Of a DNA stretch of 46,834 bases, positions 41,956 to 46,834 are shown one piece after another. The notes below the pieces were generated by a model that searched no databases, was not told where the DNA came from, and saw nothing but the letters and a program-made list of their open reading frames with translations. A program made the position numbers and the translations under genes. The DNA lies in the NCBI GenBank assembly GCA_003158735.1, contig PMLB01000306.1, forward strand, positions 1,422-48,255, read 5' to 3'. The DNA is from Myxococcales bacterium (GTDB lineage: Bacteria; Myxococcota_A; Polyangia; Fen-1088). Every line of letters starts with the position of its first letter. Position 1 is the stretch's first letter.

Positions 41956-42531
41956 ATGCACATCTTGTTTCTGATCGGAGCCTTCTTGCTGGGCTCGTTC
42001 CCGACCGGCGTCGTGGTGGCGTGCGCCAAGGGCGTCGATCTGCGCAAGGTGGGCAGCGGCAACATCGGCACGACCAATGTGGGCCGCGCACTCGGCCGGG
42101 GTTGGGCCGCCCTGGTGCTCTTGATCGACGCGGGCAAGGGAGCTCTTCCGGTTGTACTCGCAGCCGGACTCTTCGAGCAGACCTGGCTGCCCGCGGCTGC
42201 GGGGCTGGTCGCGGCGCTGGGGCAGGTCTTTTCCGTTTTTCTCAAAGGCCGCGGCGGGAAAGGGGTCGCTACTTCGCTGGGCGCCGGCCTGGCCCTCGCT
42301 CCCCTGCCCGCGCTGGCCTGCGTGGTTGTTTGGGTCGCGCTGTTTGCCGCTTTTCGCATTTCGTCCATCGGCTCTCTGGCGGCCGTGGCCAGCTTCCCCA
42401 CTTTCCTCTGGCTGTTCCGTGCGGGCAGCTTCGCCAACCTGACCTTCGCTGCAGCGGTCGCGCTCCTGGTCTTCTGGCGCCACAAGGACAACATCCGCCG
42501 CCTGGTGCGCGGCGAAGAACTGCGTGCCTAG
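41956..42531 (+). CDS. plsY: Acyl-phosphate glycerol-3-phosphate acyltransferase
   Basis: LLGSFPTGVVVACAKGVDLRKVGSGNIGTTNVGRALGRG, FLKGRGGKGVATSLG. Confidence 0.95.
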   Translation: MHILFLIGAFLLGSFPTGVVVACAKGVDLRKVGSGNIGTTNVGRALGRGWAALVLLIDAGKGALPVVLAAGLFEQTWLPAAAGLVAALGQVFSVFLKGRGGKGVATSLGAGLALAPLPALACVVVWVALFAAFRISSIGSLAAVASFPTFLWLFRAGSFANLTFAAAVALLVFWRHKDNIRRLVRGEELRA

Positions 42532-42698
42532 TGCCGCCGGTCAGAATTTCGGTCAGGTTTTGGCTGCCGATCCATCCCGGCCGGCGGCGTTGCTCCTCGG
42601 TCACATAGGATTGACTATGCTCCCTCGTCGCGCCTTGCCGGCCGGGCGCTCACCCAAAACATGGCCGCTCTTCTGACCGGCGGCACTAGCTTCCCAAT

Positions 42699-43661
42699 TC
42701 AATGTGTCGGCGGCGCGACTCGCAGGCCCGCGTCGCGCAGCAGTTGCTGGTCCGCCTCCACGTCGGGGTTGCCTGTGGTGAGCAGTTTCTCGCCGTAGAA
42801 GATCGAATTGGCCCCGGCCACGAAGCACATCACCTGTGCCTCGCGGGTCAGCGCCGCTCGACCAGCCGAGAGTCGTACCTGCGACCGGGGCATGATGATG
42901 CGAGCGGTGGCGATCACGCGCACGAGTTGCAGCGGATCCACGGGCGGCCGCTCAGCCAGCGGTGTGCCCGCGATGGGCACCAGCGCATTGATGGGCACGC
43001 TTTCCGGGTGCGGGTCGAGGTGGGCGAGCGTAGCCAGCATGGCGCAACGATCATCGACCGATTCGCCCATGCCGATGATCCCGCCCGAGCAAATACGCAT
43101 GCCGGCGCGCCTGACCCGCGCCAAGGTCGCCAGCCGGTCGTCCTGCGTGTGAGTCGTGATGATTGACGCATAGAAGGCCCGTGACGTGTCGATGTTGTGA
43201 TTGTAGATGGTCAGCCCTGCCTCGGCCAAGCGGCGGCACTGCTCGTCGGTGAGCATGCCCATGGTCAGGCACGCCTCCAGACCCACGCCCCGCACAGCGC
43301 GCACCATGTCCAGCACGGACTCGAAGGCGGGCCCGTCCTTGGCATCGCGCCAGGCAGTCCCCATACAGAAGCGCGTGGCCCCAGCCGCCCGCGCCCGCTC
43401 AGCTGCCAGCACCACATCCTCGCGGCTCAGCATGCGCGCCGGCTGCACCGCGGTCGAGTAGCGTGTCGATTGGGCACAGTAGGCACAGTCTTCCTGGCAC
43501 GCGCCGGTCTTCACCGAAAGCAGCGCGCACAGCTGCACCTCGTCGGGTCGATGGTACTGGCGGTGCACTTGTTGCGCGCGGAAGAGCAATTCGGGCAGGG
43601 CCAGGTCGTGGATAGTCCGGACCTCCTCGACCCGAAAGTCGTGGCGAAGCTCAGCGGTCAT
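42699..43661 (-). CDS. bioB: Biotin synthase
   Basis: KTGACQEDCAYCAQSTRYST, MGTAWRDAKDGPAFESVLDMVRAVR, ICSGGIIGMGESVDDR. Confidence 0.97.
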   Translation of the reverse strand: MTAELRHDFRVEEVRTIHDLALPELLFRAQQVHRQYHRPDEVQLCALLSVKTGACQEDCAYCAQSTRYSTAVQPARMLSREDVVLAAERARAAGATRFCMGTAWRDAKDGPAFESVLDMVRAVRGVGLEACLTMGMLTDEQCRRLAEAGLTIYNHNIDTSRAFYASIITTHTQDDRLATLARVRRAGMRICSGGIIGMGESVDDRCAMLATLAHLDPHPESVPINALVPIAGTPLAERPPVDPLQLVRVIATARIIMPRSQVRLSAGRAALTREAQVMCFVAGANSIFYGEKLLTTGNPDVEADQQLLRDAGLRVAPPTH

Positions 43662-43674
43662 GCGACTGGATCTA

Positions 43675-44742
43675 CTAGTTGATCCGGCGCAAGACCACCA
43701 GCACGCGCAAGGTCAGCCAGATGGCCTCGGCTACATCTTTGTCCTTGCCCGCTGCCTTGCCCGCAGACCGCACCGTCGGGCCTTCGCTCTTGACCGGCGC
43801 GCCTGGGTACCACAGGCCATCGTTCGCCTGGCGCGAACGCAGGTAGGCCTCGGCGGTGCGCACGCCTGAGTTTTCCTTGCCCAGGCCGATGCTGGTGATG
43901 GTGTCGAGCGCATCGAGTGCGTCGGTGTAGAAGCGCGGTTCAGTCAGGATTTCCCAAAAAGCGGGCGCCTTGCGGTCCTCATAGCGGTCGGGCTGCAAGA
44001 AGCGTGTGGCCAACAGCTCCGCTGCCCGACGCGCCTCGCGCGAGCTGCAGCGCTGGCTGGAAGATGCAAAGGCGCGCAAGACCATGCCGGTCACCAGGTG
44101 GCTCGACGGTCGCGCAGCGGAGTCCGTGCGCACACCCCGCCAAGCCCAACCGCCATCGTCCTGACGGAGGGACAGGAGAAGTTGGAAACCCTTCTCCACC
44201 CTGGGGTCTGACTCGAACCCTGCACGGCACAGGGCCGAAATGGCCCAGCCGTGGAAATGCAGCGCGACGACTTTGGCGCGAGCCTTGGGCGTATCGGCCA
44301 GCGCGAGATCCGCAATCCCGCCGTCATTCGCTTGCGAGGCCAGAATCACGTCCGCCATCTTGTGCAGCTGGGGCGCGGCGCTGCCCTCGCCCTCGACCCG
44401 CAGACCCAGATCGGCCAAGCGGTCAAGCGCGCGCACCGTGGCCAAGCACAGAGCGAACTTTCCACTGCCCATCCCCTTCTCTGGCGCGCGCGGCGCGAAG
44501 CTGCCATCCTTCTCCATCTTGCGCAGCACCGATTGAACCTCACGGTAGCCGGCAATCTCGTGCGCCGTGGGCGCTTCGCTGTCGTCGATGAGGTCGCGAC
44601 GCACGCGTGCGAGCACACTGGGGGTTCCCTCACGCAACAAGCGCGGAATAGGATCGCTGGCCAGCCGAGCGCGCCACCCCGAAAGTGCCCGGGGCGGGGA
44701 TGAGATGGGGACCGAGGTGGGGAAGAGTCGCGACCGATTCAT
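43675..44742 (-). CDS. Alpha-alpha toroid (prenyltransferase/squalene-oxidase-repeat-like) protein
   Basis: ILASQANDGGIAD, LLLSLRQDDGGWAWRG, YLRSRQANDGLWYPG: three QxxDGxW-like repeats. Confidence 0.55.
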   Translation of the reverse strand: MNRSRLFPTSVPISSPPRALSGWRARLASDPIPRLLREGTPSVLARVRRDLIDDSEAPTAHEIAGYREVQSVLRKMEKDGSFAPRAPEKGMGSGKFALCLATVRALDRLADLGLRVEGEGSAAPQLHKMADVILASQANDGGIADLALADTPKARAKVVALHFHGWAISALCRAGFESDPRVEKGFQLLLSLRQDDGGWAWRGVRTDSAARPSSHLVTGMVLRAFASSSQRCSSREARRAAELLATRFLQPDRYEDRKAPAFWEILTEPRFYTDALDALDTITSIGLGKENSGVRTAEAYLRSRQANDGLWYPGAPVKSEGPTVRSAGKAAGKDKDVAEAIWLTLRVLVVLRRIN

Positions 44743-44970
44743 AACCAATGCCAAAGTTGCTGCAGTATAGCGAATGGTTCGGCCGGCGGCGGGAAGACGA
44801 ATGCGCCACAAGCCTGTCGACAATGTAGGGATAAGAGAGTAGCGCAGAAGGTCGTCTGGGTCCAACGGCTATCGTTTTTCTCCCAACTCAATCTGGGCCT
44901 GGCACAGCCCCATTTCGGGAGGTAATAGATCCAGGTCGTCGGCGAGTCTTTGGCCCGTGGGGGCACATCC

Positions 44971-45504
44971 ATGGATGTCAGCGAGAGACCATCGAAACAG
45001 GAAGCGTTTCTGACTTTGCTGAGCGAAGGCTGGGTGGCCTTGCACCTGGACGCGCGTCGTCCCGGGGTGGTGGTGCCGGCCCCGTTCTCTTCGCAGGCGC
45101 AACTGGTTCTGCAGTACGGCCGCAGCATGCCCATTCCCATCCCCGACCTGGAAGTCACGGCCGCCGGGGTGAGCGCCACCCTGTCGTTCTCCCGCGTGCC
45201 TCATCGGACCTACGTGCCCTGGTCCGCGGTGTTCGCGGTTACTTGCACCAATGGTTGCGGCGCGATCTACCGCGAGGATGCTCCGCGGGAGTTGTGCTTT
45301 TTTCGCCAAGGGCATGATGGGGGCTTGCCGCCACTCGTGGCGCGGATGAATGAAGGAGCGCAGACTCTGCCAGTTGACGAGCCCTGGCTACATTCCGTCC
45401 CGCTGGTCGATGAAGACACCGAAGCGGAGATCGAGAGCGACGGCATGCTCATGCGCGCGCCCACTCGCAGGCGTCGGCGTCCTCAACTGCGCGTCGTGAA
45501 GTAG
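44971..45504 (+). CDS. sspB: SspB-like ClpXP specificity-enhancing adaptor
   Basis: VALHLDARRPGVVVPAPFSSQAQLVLQYGRSMPIPIPDLEVTAAGVSATLSFSRVPHRTYVPWSAVFAV; C-terminal LRVVK tail. Confidence 0.8.
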   Translation: MDVSERPSKQEAFLTLLSEGWVALHLDARRPGVVVPAPFSSQAQLVLQYGRSMPIPIPDLEVTAAGVSATLSFSRVPHRTYVPWSAVFAVTCTNGCGAIYREDAPRELCFFRQGHDGGLPPLVARMNEGAQTLPVDEPWLHSVPLVDEDTEAEIESDGMLMRAPTRRRRRPQLRVVK

Positions 45505-46834
45505 CTACCGGCTTCCGACGGGCCGCACCCGTGCGGTCAGCTCCTGCCGCCCGCTCACCACGCGATCGCAGGGATGTAGGGTTCGCTCAGCCACGCGGTA
45601 GGCGTCAGCGCGGCGGGTTTGGTTGGCAGAGCGAAGCGTGTCCAGCGCCGAGTCGGGAAGGCTGGGAATCAGGCGGCCGCGCAAGGAGACACCGCTGTCA
45701 GGGGTGCTTACGCTGACCACGATGGACTTGCCTGGGTAGGAGACGCCCAGGTTTTCCATCAGGCCGCGCAGGCTCTCGGGCTTGGGGACATCGGGCCGTA
45801 CCAGCGCGCCTGAGGCCACGTCGATCTTGATGGTCTTGCCTGCCAGCGCGCGCGGAACCAGCACCGGCACGACCTCTACGAATTCCTTGTCCGCGTAGGG
45901 GCGCAGCACCACGCGCACGGGCAGGGTCTCGCCCGGCCGCACCCGCTCGTCAGGCAGCGAAACGCCGACTATTTCGGCCACGTCGTTGCGGTACTCCACG
46001 CGGATGTCCACATCGACTCGGTCGATCACCGCGGGTTCAAAGGGATTGCCCAGCAGGTCCGACAGAGCCTTGAGGCCGTGGGCCTGCGACAGGACTCGAC
46101 TCGACAGCCCCTCGCTCGAGAAGAGCTGGTCGCGAACCTCCACGCTGCCGGCGCCGCGGACATTCAGTCGGGTGGTCATGGCGATCACCATGTCGGTCAC
46201 GTCCGGCTCAGCCTCGTTCAGCGCACTGCCAATCACTGTGCCCGCAAGCAACGGGAGCAGCCGGCGATGCAGCGCTACCTGAGTGTGGAAGCTGGTCTTC
46301 TTGTCGCCGCGGGCGGTGACCATGACCTCGACGGCGACCCAGGGAGCGTGGCGGCCCAACTCGGCCACGATGCCGGTAGGAAGATCTTGCACCACCGCAC
46401 CGATCTCGCTGAGCGGCGAGGCCAGTTTCATGGAGCTGGCCAGACTGGCCACGATGGCGTGCACTTCTCCGGAAACCAGCGGCAGATCGACTTCACCCAG
46501 GCCCAGCAGGGGGTGCCCGAACGCGACGACCGTTCCGCCCTCCACTTGGGTCAGGGTGCCCATGGCCGCCGCGCTGAGGTCCCCGCGAATGAGCGCCACG
46601 CCCACGGTTGCGCCCGGCTGTACGGCCTGGGCCGGCGCAGCCGCCGGCTTCTTCCCACCCGAGCCGCCCGCGCGCACCGGAAGCAATCCAAAGGGACGCA
46701 AGCTTTCGCCCAGCTCGCGCAGGGCCACGTCCGAGATTCCTGATACGGTCAGGGGCAGCGACGCGGGCAGCAGGCGCGGCTCGCCGTCAGCCAAGGCAGG
46801 CGCGGCCGCGGGCTGGGCCGGCCGCCCAGGAGTC
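45505..46834 (-). CDS. SpoIVB/S55-peptidase-related protein, N-terminus beyond window
   Basis: GTLTQVEGGTVVAFGHPLLGLGEVDLPLVSGEVHAIVASLASSMKLAS; frame open to the window end. Confidence 0.6.
   Translation of the reverse strand, partial: TPGRPAQPAAAPALADGEPRLLPASLPLTVSGISDVALRELGESLRPFGLLPVRAGGSGGKKPAAAPAQAVQPGATVGVALIRGDLSAAAMGTLTQVEGGTVVAFGHPLLGLGEVDLPLVSGEVHAIVASLASSMKLASPLSEIGAVVQDLPTGIVAELGRHAPWVAVEVMVTARGDKKTSFHTQVALHRRLLPLLAGTVIGSALNEAEPDVTDMVIAMTTRLNVRGAGSVEVRDQLFSSEGLSSRVLSQAHGLKALSDLLGNPFEPAVIDRVDVDIRVEYRNDVAEIVGVSLPDERVRPGETLPVRVVLRPYADKEFVEVVPVLVPRALAGKTIKIDVASGALVRPDVPKPESLRGLMENLGVSYPGKSIVVSVSTPDSGVSLRGRLIPSLPDSALDTLRSANQTRRADAYRVAERTLHPCDRVVSGRQELTARVRPVGSR

Overview
The window is about 46.8 kb of high-GC chromosome, dense in genes. 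Gene content suggests a Myxococcota/Polyangia-like bacterium (many Cys-rich or Gly/Thr-rich lipoproteins, a PknB-type kinase fused to an AAA domain, a fibro-slime protein, gatCAB, a his cluster). Conserved genes I recognise: metH with an upstream ArsR-methyltransferase gene (SahR-like), a PPTase gene, gatCAB, recA, comM, hisB/H/A/F/I, a dinG-like helicase gene, plsY, bioB and an sspB-like gene. The most interesting structure is a small mobile-element-like unit between comM and recA. It has perfect 29-bp inverted termini (TCACCACAGAGNNCACAGAGNNCACAGAG) flanking a GxxExxY (PDDEXK-like) ORF. About 11 kb away lies a 118-bp near-palindromic derivative that shares both termini and part of the 5' region of the GxxExxY gene, which looks like a MITE/autonomous-element pair. 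Other points: a GH12-like protein apparently lacking its catalytic nucleophile, a bacterial ANKH-like transporter next to an EXPERA/SDR/DUF1295 'sterol-fold' gene cluster, a kinase with a degenerate cyclase-like domain, a decayed radical-SAM SPASM remnant, and a (D/E/A)KT tandem-repeat Cys-cluster protein. All calls come from reading the sequence; no database search was run.
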